Source: CAYQJS01 sp964417895
GTDB taxonomy: Bacteria; Chloroflexota; UBA6077; SHYK01
Length of the DNA: 64,000 nucleotides
Assembly (NCBI GenBank): GCA_964417895.1
Contig: CAYQJS010000002.1
Location: forward strand, 62,001-126,000
Reading direction: 5' to 3'
The notes under the pieces were generated by a model that saw nothing but the letters and a program-made list of their open reading frames with translations, did no database searches and was not told the origin of the DNA. Shown here one piece after another: positions 8,492 to 17,010 of this stretch; within the stretch, counting starts at the first letter, position 1; every line of letters begins with the position of its first letter. A program made the position numbers and the translations under genes.

Positions 8492-8843
8492 TCGCGCTGA
8501 GCCTCCTGACTTCCGCCGCCGCCCTCGCATTCGCCGTCGTGCGTTCCTGACACGTGTGTACGCTAGGCCACGACACAGGGTCGGCTGCTAGTACACGTCG
8601 GCACAAGAGCACCGATGGGTGAGCGAGCGGGCAGGCTCCCTCTCCTGCCGCAGCGGGAGAGGGGTGGGGTGAGGGCAGGCCTCGATGGCCGACGCCACTA
8701 GGGTTCGGTAGGGGGCCCTCACCTAACCTCTCCCATAGCGATGGGAGAGGGATTGGCTGAACGAGTCCGGCGTTTGAGCGCAACCCATGACTCACTTCCG
8801 CCGAGTTGCACTTGGGCCCCAGGCTGTCCGACCCGGGGGCGAA
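8492..8843. repeat. Repeat-filled spacer
   Basis: No gene is visible. The spacer holds two copies of the dispersed palindromic repeat (8636-8679 with GCGGGAGAGGGGTGGGGTGAGG, 22 bp in all; 8715-8753 inverted) and a roughly 40-bp unit (8766-8805, TCCGGCGTTTGAGCGCAACC) that recurs at 36557-36597 after the first Rieske gene. Confidence 0.6.
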
Positions 8844-10337
8844 ATGCAGGACTCGAGTGTTCCCTTCGTCGCCCCGAAGGCGGTGCTGCCGCGTTGGGCG
8901 GTAGGAGCCGAGCGGGCGGGGCTGGCCCTTCTTGCCCTCGTTACGGGCCTGTACGTGATGGAGCTGCTTTACCACGGGGCCCTGAGCGTCGCCTACCCCT
9001 ATGACCTGAACTACGGCGAGGGGTACGTCCTCAACGACGCGCTTCGCCTGGCACGGGGCGAGCTCCCGTGGACCGATGTCAGCCAGTTCCCCATGGTGCG
9101 TTCCCCGTATCCACCTCTGTTTCTGCTGGCCGCCGGTGCCCTGTCGCTGCCCGACCCGTCGTTCTTCGCCCCGCGGCTTCTGTCGCTCGGCGCTGCGCTG
9201 GCCATTGGAATCATGCTTGCTGGGCACGCCCGGGCGGAAAGCGGATCGCTGGGAGCCTGGCTGGCAGGCGGGCTCTGGTTCGGTTCGACGTTTGTCTATC
9301 AATGGGCACCGCTCGCCCGAGTCGACATGGTGGGGCTCGCCCTCAGCCTGGCGGCTGTCGTTCTGTTGCATCGGCGGGTCTCGACCGCGCGACTGGCGTC
9401 GGCGGCGCTTCTGTGCAGCGCCGCGCTGCTGACCAAGCAGACGCTTCTGGCAGCGCCGGCGGCCATTGTGCTCCTTCTCGCCCTCCAGCATGACCGACGG
9501 GCTGTCGGGTTCGCTGGTGGCGTGTTCGCCATCGTGGGCGGGGCGACCGTTGTGCTCAGCACGGCGACCGGGGGCCAGTACGCCGAGCACGTTTTGTTGG
9601 GCAACGCGGCCAACCCCTTTCGGCTTGATCGCGCGCTGGAGATGGGCGCGCTCTTCATCGGCATCAACGCTATCGCCGCGGCTGCCGCTCTGTGGGTGGT
9701 GGCGACGCAATGGCGCCGCCTTCGGCCAGGGCTCGTGGGCGTGTACGTCGCACTGGGGCTGGTAACCACGCTGGCCGCCGGCAACATCAGTAGCGACGTG
9801 AACTATTTCCTGGAGCCGACCGTCGCCCTGGCCCTCGCGGCGCCCATCGCCTGGCAATCCGCGCTCCGCCAGGGTCGGCGCGGTGGTGTGCTGGCCTGGG
9901 GGCTGGCCCTCGTGCAGCTGGCGCTCCTGGTCCACATCCCCAATGGGTTTATGAGCCAGATCCCACCCGGCCCCGCCAAGGGGGTGACCCCGGTGCAAGA
10001 GGACGTCCGCGTGGGCGATCGGGTTGCTGCGATCGTGCGCGAGGCCGGCGCCCGAGCCCTTGTCGAGCCAGCGGGCATCGCGGTCGTCGCCGGAGCCCCG
10101 GTGTGGATCCAGCCCGTGGACCTGCAAGCGGAGCAGCAGCGGGGCCGATGGAGCTCGGCGACGCTCAACGACACGATCCGAGAGCACCGCTGGGCGGTGG
10201 TGGTGCTCACCTACAAGTTCCTGCCGGCGGATGTGATGGCGACGCTCGATGAGGAGTACGTGCTTACCGACGGGCTGCCGAGCCCCAACGGCTTCTCGTA
10301 TTTCGTCTATCGGCCACGCCCGATAATGTCATCCTGA
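8844..10337 (+). CDS. Integral membrane glycosyltransferase-like protein (GT-C type)
   Basis: About 497 residues with roughly ten to eleven hydrophobic segments and a large loop after TM1. YPYDLNYGEGYVLNDALRLARGELPW carries the acidic residues expected of the catalytic first loop of GT-C (ArnT/Mgt39-like) enzymes that use lipid-linked sugars. The C-terminal 110 residues are a soluble domain (VGDRVAAIVREAGARAL onward). The ATG at 8844 is preferred over 8787 because the earlier stretch lies in repeat DNA. The stop overlaps the next gene by one base (TGATG), so the two are coupled. Substrate unknown. Confidence 0.7.
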   Translation: MQDSSVPFVAPKAVLPRWAVGAERAGLALLALVTGLYVMELLYHGALSVAYPYDLNYGEGYVLNDALRLARGELPWTDVSQFPMVRSPYPPLFLLAAGALSLPDPSFFAPRLLSLGAALAIGIMLAGHARAESGSLGAWLAGGLWFGSTFVYQWAPLARVDMVGLALSLAAVVLLHRRVSTARLASAALLCSAALLTKQTLLAAPAAIVLLLALQHDRRAVGFAGGVFAIVGGATVVLSTATGGQYAEHVLLGNAANPFRLDRALEMGALFIGINAIAAAAALWVVATQWRRLRPGLVGVYVALGLVTTLAAGNISSDVNYFLEPTVALALAAPIAWQSALRQGRRGGVLAWGLALVQLALLVHIPNGFMSQIPPGPAKGVTPVQEDVRVGDRVAAIVREAGARALVEPAGIAVVAGAPVWIQPVDLQAEQQRGRWSSATLNDTIREHRWAVVVLTYKFLPADVMATLDEEYVLTDGLPSPNGFSYFVYRPRPIMSS

Positions 10338-11497
10338 TGCAGCGCCCGCGGATCTACCTCGACCATACAGCTACCACGCCGCTTGCGCCCGGCGTGTTCG
10401 AGGCCATGGAGCCATACCTCACGGAGAAGTGGCTCAGCCCGGCCGGTCTTTACCGCGGAGCGCGGGCGATGAAGCGCGAGCTGGACGACGCGAGGCGCCG
10501 AGTAGCTGGTCTCCTGGCTGCCGACCCGGGCGAGATCGTGTTCACCAGCTCGGGCACCGAATCGATTGGCCTGGCGGTGCGCGGCGTGGCGATGGCCAGC
10601 CAGCATCGCGGCCGGCACATCATCACGAGCCGGATCGAGCATCGCGCTGTGCTGGATAGCGCGGAGCAGCTGGGCAAGCAGGGCTGGCGCGTCACCTATC
10701 TGCCGGCGGATGCGGACGGCGTCGTGGACCTCGTCGCTCTGGAGGACTCGCTCGACGACGAGACTGCGCTGGTGTCCATCATGTGGGCCAACAACGAGGT
10801 TGGGTCGATCCAGCCCGTGCGCGAGATCGCGCGGCTGGTCAAGGCCCGCAACCCCGCGATCCCGGTACACGTCGACGCCATCGCCGCGGCCGGCTATCTG
10901 CCGCTGGACGTGGGCGATCTCGGCGTCGATCTGATCTCGTTGTCGTCGCACAAGGTTGGCGGGCCGAAGGGCGCGGGCCTGCTCTGGATCCGGCGCGGCG
11001 TTCTGCTCCAGCCTCAGATCCTGGGGGGCGACCAGGAACGGGGCCGCCGCGCCGGGACCGAGGATGTGCCGGCCATCATGGGCATGGCGCGAGCGCTGGA
11101 GATCGCGCTGCCAGCAGCAGCACAACAGGCGGAGCGCGTGGGCGCGTTGTGCTCGCGGCTCCTGGATCACGTCGCGGAGGCGATCCCTGGGACGGTCGTC
11201 ACCGGGCATCGGACCCAGCGCCTGCCGCATATCGCCAGCTTCTGCTTCGAGGGGGTGGATGGCGAGGCGCTGCTCCTCCAGCTGGATGTGCAGGGGATCG
11301 CCGCGGCCTCGGGTTCGGCCTGCACGTCTGCTACCCTGGAGCCATCCCACGTGCTGCGAGCCATGGGTGTGCCCACGCGTCTCGCGGAGGGCAACCTGCG
11401 CCTGAGCTTGGGGCCTGAGAATACGGCCGACGAGATCGACTACGTGCTCGAAGCGCTGCCGCGTATCGTGGAACGGCTGAGGGCGCTCAGAAGGTAG
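10337..11497 (+). CDS. Cysteine desulfurase (NifS/IscS family)
   Basis: A 386-residue PLP-dependent class V aminotransferase fold. Motifs are IYLDHTATTPL at the N-terminus, TSRIEHRAVLD (PLP-stacking His), the Lys Schiff-base motif SLSSHKVGGPKG, and the catalytic Cys loop ASGSACTSAT. It removes sulfur from cysteine for Fe-S cluster or thio-modification work. It starts on the stop of the membrane glycosyltransferase-like gene; no scaffold protein or other isc/suf gene is adjacent. Both Fe-S Rieske enzymes and NadA in this window would need such a sulfur donor (inference). Confidence 0.93.
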   Translation: MQRPRIYLDHTATTPLAPGVFEAMEPYLTEKWLSPAGLYRGARAMKRELDDARRRVAGLLAADPGEIVFTSSGTESIGLAVRGVAMASQHRGRHIITSRIEHRAVLDSAEQLGKQGWRVTYLPADADGVVDLVALEDSLDDETALVSIMWANNEVGSIQPVREIARLVKARNPAIPVHVDAIAAAGYLPLDVGDLGVDLISLSSHKVGGPKGAGLLWIRRGVLLQPQILGGDQERGRRAGTEDVPAIMGMARALEIALPAAAQQAERVGALCSRLLDHVAEAIPGTVVTGHRTQRLPHIASFCFEGVDGEALLLQLDVQGIAAASGSACTSATLEPSHVLRAMGVPTRLAEGNLRLSLGPENTADEIDYVLEALPRIVERLRALRR

Positions 11498-11567
11498 TTG
11501 CTGGTCAGACATCATGCGGCGTCGCCGCGTCATCCGGCGATGAAAACCGCGTCCGTCCTGGCGGGGG

Positions 11568-11606
11568 GCTGGGGCCGAAGCCCCCAGGACAAGAGGGGGG
11601 GGGGGG
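11568..11606. terminator. Hairpin and 12-G tract between convergent genes
   Basis: CTGGGGC-CGAA-GCCCCCAG (about 11569-11587) can fold into a GC-rich stem between the converging cysteine desulfurase and solute-binding protein genes. It lacks a T-tract on the plus strand. It is followed by 12 consecutive G residues at 11595-11606. A bidirectional terminator is plausible but unproven. Confidence 0.35.
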
Positions 11607-11620
11607 TGGCCGTTTTCAGG

Positions 11621-13342
11621 CTAGTCGGCCACTTCCCACTCGTGGATGTTCCAGGTGATCCCTTCCTGGGATACGTAGTTGCCCACGGGGCCTCGGACGC
11701 GGTTGCGGGCGATGATCGCCTCCACCGAGTAAATCAGCGGCGCAACGCCCACCAGCTCAGACGTGCGCTTGAGCAGCGCGATGGTCGCCTCTTTGGCTTC
11801 CTGCGCATCGACCGTTGTGATCCTGATCCGCTGCAAGCGGTCGATCTCCGCATCGACGAAGCTCCCCCGGTTTGAGCCCGACCACCGGTTCTCGGGACCC
11901 GGCAGCTCGCCCTGCGTCCAGACGAAGTTGTTCGGTCCGATGGTCCGCCCATTGAGCGCCACCGAGGTGAAGCTGGACCGCAGCTCGCCGTCTCGGGCCC
12001 GAGCGGCCGGAATGATGGCCGGTTGCGAGTTGACCCCCACAGTTCGCCAGTTGTCGGAAGCGATGGTTGCGTGCCGCTCCTGGCTCGCGGTCGCTGCTAG
12101 GTCTACGTCCAGGGTCTGACCCGCGGCATTCACGACCAGGGCGCCCTCTGTGGATCGGCGCCACCCGGCCTCAGCGAGGAGGCTCGCGGCGCGGTTTCGA
12201 TCGAACGGATATTTCATGATCGCTCGGTCCACCTCGGCAATCAGGGCGTCGGACCGGGAAATGAACGCATCCGCGGCTGGCTCGAAGCCAAAGTTGACGG
12301 CCTCAGCCAGGCCGTCTCTGTCGATTGCATGGACCAAAGCCCTCCGCACGCGGACGTCGGTCACCGCCCGCTGCCACCTGGGTACCTCCCGGAACTGGAA
12401 CTCGAGATAGGAGGTTCGCGTGGCCCAGGTCCTGACATAGCCCGGTCCATTGGGACCCCATTGCTCGCGGGCCACCGCGGCCTCCTCGGCGCGGATCCCA
12501 GGGGAGTTGATCAGATCCACCTCGCCGGCCAGGACGGCAACCAGCAGGGCGTTCTGCTCCGTGATGAAGCGGATGTCGAGGATCTCGATCTTAGGAGCGC
12601 CCAGTGCCCAGCCGGTATGCGCGCGGGCAATGATCCCGACTCCCTGCGTCCACCGCTCGACTTTGTAGGGGCCGGTGCCGACGTATGCGGTCGTCCACTC
12701 TTCACCGAACGTGAAGCTCGCGCGGTTGGTGCGGTACTTCTCGGCCAGGACATGACGAGGCAGCGGAACCAGCTGCTCGATTCCGAGCACGTTCGCGGTA
12801 CTGTACGGCTCCTTCCAATGGATGGTTACGGTCAGGTCATCCGTCGCCTCGACCCTGTCCATCAGCGGCTCGGGGTTGGGGTTCGTGATCGGGAGATCGC
12901 GATCAAGGTAGACGGTATGAGCGAAGACGAAATCGCCCGCCGTGAGCGGCGTGCCGTCGTGCCAGAGGGTGTTCGGTCGCAGGCGATAGGTCGTGACCAT
13001 GGTGCCATCCGCGTTGATCACCCAATCGCCGTTCTCCTGGGTCGGTATTTGGCGAGCCAGAAGGGGGCTGGGAAGCCCGGCAAGGTCGCGAAAGGTGAGC
13101 GTGGAGTTGAAGGTCCACTGAAACTCCCCGTTTCCCGAGCCGCCCAGGAACTTGGGGCTGAGCGTCTCCGGCTCCCTGGCCCACGCAATGGTCAAGGTGC
13201 CTCTGGGGCGCTGGCCTTCCGTGGGTGATGGCTGATCACCACGTGCGCCTGGAGCTGACTGCCCAGGCGTGCAGCCGGCCACCAGCATTAGCACCGCGGC
13301 GGCCATCACTACTGACTTGACGAGACAACGTTGCTCGGCCAC
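11621..13342 (-). CDS. ABC transporter solute-binding lipoprotein, family 5 (A)
   Basis: A periplasmic-type binding protein of the peptide/nickel family (SBP_bac_5), about 573 residues. GTG 13342 gives a lipoprotein signal with a basic n-region, hydrophobic core and lipobox LVAGC; the open frame upstream of it is repeat DNA and cupin sequence. Typical family features follow: TLTIAWAREPETLSPK, YRLRPNTLWHDGTPLTAGDF, and GTGPYKVERW. The C-terminus WNIHEWE is shared with the four other family-5 proteins in this window. No permease or ATPase genes lie nearby, so it must borrow a transporter or act alone. Confidence 0.88.
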   Translation of the reverse strand: MAEQRCLVKSVVMAAAVLMLVAGCTPGQSAPGARGDQPSPTEGQRPRGTLTIAWAREPETLSPKFLGGSGNGEFQWTFNSTLTFRDLAGLPSPLLARQIPTQENGDWVINADGTMVTTYRLRPNTLWHDGTPLTAGDFVFAHTVYLDRDLPITNPNPEPLMDRVEATDDLTVTIHWKEPYSTANVLGIEQLVPLPRHVLAEKYRTNRASFTFGEEWTTAYVGTGPYKVERWTQGVGIIARAHTGWALGAPKIEILDIRFITEQNALLVAVLAGEVDLINSPGIRAEEAAVAREQWGPNGPGYVRTWATRTSYLEFQFREVPRWQRAVTDVRVRRALVHAIDRDGLAEAVNFGFEPAADAFISRSDALIAEVDRAIMKYPFDRNRAASLLAEAGWRRSTEGALVVNAAGQTLDVDLAATASQERHATIASDNWRTVGVNSQPAIIPAARARDGELRSSFTSVALNGRTIGPNNFVWTQGELPGPENRWSGSNRGSFVDAEIDRLQRIRITTVDAQEAKEATIALLKRTSELVGVAPLIYSVEAIIARNRVRGPVGNYVSQEGITWNIHEWEVAD

Positions 13343-13402
13343 TCGCACACTCCCAACTCTTGACCTACCCACCGATTGACAACTGTCATTCTGAGCCGCA
13401 GG

Positions 13403-13437
13403 CGAAGAATCCGCACCTCGTGGGCGCGGATTCTTCG
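13403..13437. terminator. Perfect 12-bp hairpin repeat
   Basis: CGAAGAATCCGC (13403-13414) and GCGGATTCTTCG (13426-13437) are exact inverted repeats between the bicupin gene and the downstream binding-protein gene, both on the minus strand. A related unit recurs at 43085-43125, so this is a dispersed repeat that may also terminate transcription. Confidence 0.5.
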
Positions 13438-13449
13438 GGCGGCCCGCAT

Positions 13450-14571
13450 CTACACCCCTGAAATCGGCTTCATCTCCATCGGCGTGCCACGCTTCGTGCA
13501 CTCTTTGACGAAGATGTCCATGACCTCTTCCATCAGCCCGGGCGGGAAGTCCTCGAACGCGACGAGTTGGCCTCCCTCGCGGCTGCTGCGCATCGTGCCC
13601 TCGCTGAGTCGGTTGACCTTGAAGCGCTTGCTGCTGAGTTTGAGCGCGAGGTACTGCGCGGGTTCGGCGCTCACGATTGCGTGCTGGTGCCACCACCAGC
13701 TGGGCGGCACGATCACGGTCCCCGCCCCCCAGTCGGCCTTGATTTTCTCGCCGCCATCCGGCCACATCAGCGAGTAGCCCTCACCGCTCAGCCACAGTAC
13801 GTGGGCACCCGGCCCGTGGCGGTGGATGTTGGTGAACCCGCCGCCCGGCAAGCGCAGCGTGTGCGACCCGAGCACGCCGTGGCCCACCTCGAAGCTCGCG
13901 CCCTCGGCCGCCTCCCCGCGGTTTGAGGCGTGGAAGGGAAGCGCGTTGATGTTCCAGACGAAGTTGGTGAAGTAGATGTCGGTTGGGTAGCCCCACCCGT
14001 TGAAGGTCTCGGTCGTGTACTCACTCGAGAAGTAGTCTTCACGGCCGTCGTAGCGAACCGGGAACTTCGCCGGATTGTCGAAGATGAAGTCGTGGTCGCG
14101 GATGAGGTTCATCATAATCGGGGCGGTCGTGACCGCGATGAAGCGCGCCGACTCATCGCCCGACAGGTTGTAGTGCTGGTACCAGGCGTTGAGCGGCAGG
14201 GCGAACAGCGCACCCGCCTGCCACTCGAAGCTGTTCTTGCGCTCGCCCTCGCCCCAGACGCTGGTGGCGCCCCGGCCGCTGAGGACGTAGACCAACTCCT
14301 CGAACATGTGCTTTTGTGGCTCCAGCGCCTTGCCCGGGTCGATCTCGCACACGTAGGCACCGTTCATGTCGCCGGTACCGTCAAGCTGGATGTGGACGGC
14401 GTGCCCACCCATCCGCGGCCACCACCGGAGGGGGACTGTGTAGACGTTATCCACCTTGTAGCCGCGAATCAGCTCCAGGCCCTCCCCGGCAACCCAGTCG
14501 TCGTAGTACAGCGTGTTCCAGCGCGGGGCCTCGCCCTGCTTCTTCTCGTCGCGAATTTCGATGTCGACCGT
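13450..14571 (-). CDS. Bicupin protein (two cupin domains), non-standard ACG start
   Basis: About 373 residues with two cupin barrels: first PQKHMFEELVYVLSGRGATS, second GGFTNIHRHGPGAHVLWLSGEG. Databases often label such proteins 'ethanolamine ammonia lyase-activating protein', a name with little biochemical support. A truncated copy of the 5' end at 22.95-23.02 kb begins with ATG after GGGGAGG. Here the same spot (14571-14569) reads ACG, 5 bp after GGGAGG. The next in-frame start is GTG 14454, which would remove 39 conserved residues. Context with SDRs and a binding protein suggests metabolism of a small organic compound. A paralogue lies at 34.3 kb. Confidence 0.75.
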   Translation of the reverse strand, partial: TVDIEIRDEKKQGEAPRWNTLYYDDWVAGEGLELIRGYKVDNVYTVPLRWWPRMGGHAVHIQLDGTGDMNGAYVCEIDPGKALEPQKHMFEELVYVLSGRGATSVWGEGERKNSFEWQAGALFALPLNAWYQHYNLSGDESARFIAVTTAPIMMNLIRDHDFIFDNPAKFPVRYDGREDYFSSEYTTETFNGWGYPTDIYFTNFVWNINALPFHASNRGEAAEGASFEVGHGVLGSHTLRLPGGGFTNIHRHGPGAHVLWLSGEGYSLMWPDGGEKIKADWGAGTVIVPPSWWWHQHAIVSAEPAQYLALKLSSKRFKVNRLSEGTMRSSREGGQLVAFEDFPPGLMEEVMDIFVKECTKRGTPMEMKPISGV

Positions 14572-14709
14572 CGGATCCTCCCGTCTGCTCAGATAACCTC
14601 GAGGTCTGGAATCACATCGGAGCGTTCATGCGGTACATTGCGAAGCCCCTTGAGGAATAACTCATGGTGGTCAATGGTACCTCCCCGACTCGTTCGTTGA
14701 TAGCAGCCC

Positions 14710-15531
14710 TTACGCGTCGAGGGTCTGGCCGCCGTCGACCACCAGCGCGTGGCCCGTCACGAACGACGACTCGTCGGAGGCGAGGAAGAGCGCGGCGTAA
14801 GCGATCTCCTCCGGTCGGGCCGCCCGATGGAGTCCCGTCACCGATTCGCCGCGTTGGGCCAGCGATTCCTCAGTGAGCTCAGCCGTCTCCTGCGCGCGGG
14901 GCGGATAGCCGCGGTAGCGGCGAGTCATGGTCGGGCCCGGACAGATGCAGTTGACCCGGACCCCCGGACCGTAGTCCATCGCCAACTGCCTCGTCATCAT
15001 GATGATCGCCGCCTTCGTCGAGCAATAGGCGGTGTACTGAGGCGACGCCAGCACGCCCAGGGAGGAGGCGGTGTTTACGATGTTCCCCCTCCCTCGACCG
15101 CGGAAGTGGGGGAGCACGGCCCTGATCCCGTTGTAGGTGCCGTGCAGATTCAAGTTGACGACGAAGCGCCACTCCTCGTCCGTCAGCTCGTGGAAGGGCT
15201 TGCGGACGCCCCCGCCGGCGTTGTTGAAGAGAATATGGAGATCGCCGTAGCCGTCGAGCGCGGCCTGAACCGCCCGGGCCCAGTCGGCCGCTGACGTCAC
15301 GTCGCCGCGAACGAAGACCGCCTGGTTGCCATCCTGCTCGATAAGCTGATCGACCCGCGGCTCGCCCCACTCGTTGACGTCCATCGCCACGACCTTCGCG
15401 CCCTCGCGGGCGAAGAGCCGCGCGGCAGCACGTCCGATGCCGCTGTCGGCGCCGGTCACGATAGCCACCTTACCCGCCAGGCGGCCGCGTCCGGGGCCCA
15501 TCATGGGGTGCTCAGTGGTGATGCCTGCCAT
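14710..15531 (-). CDS. SDR family oxidoreductase (copy 1 of SDR-A)
   Basis: A 273-residue classical short-chain dehydrogenase. Cofactor motif VTGADSGIGRAA, NNAGGG, catalytic Ser in NTASSLG and YCSTK (YxxxK) are all intact, and the C-terminal GHALVVDGGQTLDA is typical. ATG 15531 was chosen because the duplicate gene starts at the matching place and upstream sequence is repeat DNA. Acts on an unknown alcohol or ketone with NAD(P)H. It lies between the bicupin and a second SDR on the same strand; the set is duplicated at 23.1-25.1 kb. Confidence 0.9.
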   Translation of the reverse strand: MAGITTEHPMMGPGRGRLAGKVAIVTGADSGIGRAAARLFAREGAKVVAMDVNEWGEPRVDQLIEQDGNQAVFVRGDVTSAADWARAVQAALDGYGDLHILFNNAGGGVRKPFHELTDEEWRFVVNLNLHGTYNGIRAVLPHFRGRGRGNIVNTASSLGVLASPQYTAYCSTKAAIIMMTRQLAMDYGPGVRVNCICPGPTMTRRYRGYPPRAQETAELTEESLAQRGESVTGLHRAARPEEIAYAALFLASDESSFVTGHALVVDGGQTLDA

Positions 15532-15659
15532 CGGTCTTTCTCCCTCCTCATTTCTGGCGGTTTGCGCTCGGACCGTGGCGGCCGCTGCTGCTGCGGCAAG
15601 CGTCAGGACAGGAGCATGCGCCCTTGCCCACGCATGGCCGAGCCGAGGAGCGTTGCAGG

Positions 15660-15840
15660 GCGCTTCGCGTTTGGCCGCCATCGACGAGGCCCCTCACGGC
15701 TCACGCCTCACGCCTCACCGCTCTCACCGTTACAGCGCGCTTCGCGTTTGGGCGCCATCGACGAGGCCCCTCACGGCTCACGCCTCCCGCCTCGCCGCTC
15801 ACCGTTACAGTGCGCTTCGCGTTTGGCCGCCATCGACGGG
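15660..15840. repeat. Minisatellite that re-duplicates the SDR-B gene 3' end (copy 1)
   Basis: Three units start at 15660, 15737 and 15812 with GCGCTTCGCGTTTGGCCGCC. Units are 77 and 75 bp. Each contains the last ten codons and stop of the minus-strand SDR-B gene (VDGGQTRSAL) plus a trailer made of GCCTCNC heptamers. The unit nearest the gene is the real gene end. Confidence 0.75.
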
Positions 15841-16614
15841 AATACTGGCGCCCGTGACCAGGCTGGCTCGCGGCGACACCAGGAACGCCACCACCGCCGC
15901 CACTTCTTCTGGCCGCCCGAAGCGGCCCAGGGGCATCTCCTCGCGCACGAATTGCTCGATGCGCTCCGGGTTGGCGTCGAGCCGCCGCGACCACGATCCG
16001 CCAGGATGGAGCGTCGAGCCGGGCGCAACGCTGTTGACGCGGATGCCGTGGGGCGCCAGTTCTCGCGCCATAGTCTTCGCCAGGGTCACCTCCGCCATCT
16101 TGGCCAGGTGGTAGGGAGCGCTATACGAGGGGCCATGTGTGGGGAGGGGTCCAACTTCACGGCCGTAGATGGACGCGATGATGACGATCGACCCGCCGCC
16201 CCCCTCCTTCATGATGGGGATGACCGCCCGGCTCGCACGGATCGCGGGGAACAGGTTGAGGTCGAGGGCACCTTTCCAGTCGTCGTCGCTGCTATCGGTG
16301 AAGAGGCCGCCACGGCTGCCGCCCACGCAGTTGACCAGCACATCGACGCGCCCGAAGGCGCGATGCGCCTCCGCCACGAGGCGCTCCGGCGCCCCGGACT
16401 CCACCAGGTCCGCCTGAAACGTGATGGCCTTTACCCCGCGGTCGCGTACCTCCTGAGCGGCGACGGTGAGGGTGTCTGCCGTTCGTCCCGAGAGCGCGAC
16501 GTGGCATCCTTCGGCCGCCAGGGCGAGGGCGATGTGCTTGCCAATACCCCGTGAGGAGCCGGTGACGACCGCCGCGCGGCCGGCGAGATCAAGATCCATC
16601 CAGGAGGCCTCCAT
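15805..16614 (-). CDS. SDR family oxidoreductase (copy 1 of SDR-B)
   Basis: A 269-residue classical short-chain dehydrogenase, distinct from SDR-A. Motifs: VVTGSSRGIGKHIA, NCVGGS in place of NNAG, catalytic Ser in IIASIYG, and YHLAK. The C-terminal VDGGQTRSAL is the segment amplified in the adjoining minisatellite. ATG at 16614. It is the upstream member of the SDR-B/SDR-A pair, with the minisatellite between them. Substrate unknown; two SDRs beside a bicupin suggest successive oxidations of one compound (inference). Confidence 0.9.
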   Translation of the reverse strand: MEASWMDLDLAGRAAVVTGSSRGIGKHIALALAAEGCHVALSGRTADTLTVAAQEVRDRGVKAITFQADLVESGAPERLVAEAHRAFGRVDVLVNCVGGSRGGLFTDSSDDDWKGALDLNLFPAIRASRAVIPIMKEGGGGSIVIIASIYGREVGPLPTHGPSYSAPYHLAKMAEVTLAKTMARELAPHGIRVNSVAPGSTLHPGGSWSRRLDANPERIEQFVREEMPLGRFGRPEEVAAVVAFLVSPRASLVTGASIPVDGGQTRSAL

Positions 16615-16700
16615 GTAGGGGCGGACCGCAAAGTCTACCGGGTTTGGCGGTCGCCCTCGAAATCGAACGCGACCGGGCGGGCGGGCCGCTGAGACACCAC

Positions 16701-16709
16701 TGGTATAAT
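16701..16709 (+). promoter_or_regulatory. Extended -10 before degenerate tRNA
   Basis: TGGTATAAT, an extended -10 element, lies about 40 bp before the tRNA-like sequence and is conserved in the duplicate at 25162-25170. No convincing -35 is seen. Confidence 0.45.
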
Positions 16710-16747
16710 CAGACTGGCTCGCAAGGGCCGTTTTTTGTCCTACCCAT

Positions 16748-16823
16748 GCGCTTGTAGCTTAGCTGGGAGAGCGCGCGGTTCGCATCCGCGAGGTCAGGGG
16801 TTCGAGTTCCCCCAGGTCCACCC
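16748..16823 (+). pseudogene. Degenerate tRNA-Ala(CGC) copy
   Basis: The D arm, anticodon arm (loop TTCGCAT, anticodon CGC) and most of the T arm match the intact tRNA at 25207. The acceptor 5' strand is GCGCTTG instead of GGGCCTG, giving a C-C mismatch at pair 2 and a weaker pair 5. The T stem has an A-C mismatch, and the 3' end reads ACCC, not ACCA. It may still be transcribed but is probably a poor or dead tRNA. The sequence after it (GGTCATCGT) resembles the flank of the att site at 30167. Confidence 0.6.
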
Positions 16824-17010
16824 GGTCATCGTGCCAAAATCAGGCTTCGGAGCGCTTCCCCATGCTGCCCCTACGCTGGCCGCTACTGTAGCAGTCGGCC
16901 AAAAAATTGGTTCTTGGGCCGTCGGCGGACAGTAAGAACAGGTTGACGTGCTCTGACAGCTCCCACTAAAGTCAGCCAGTCCACCGAGACGAGAATTGCG
17001 AGCTGTAGCC

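Noticed and set aside
8466..10187. Long minus-strand ORF (573 codons) opposite the membrane protein
   Set aside because: Antisense shadow with Arg/Gln/His-rich low-complexity translation and no start context.
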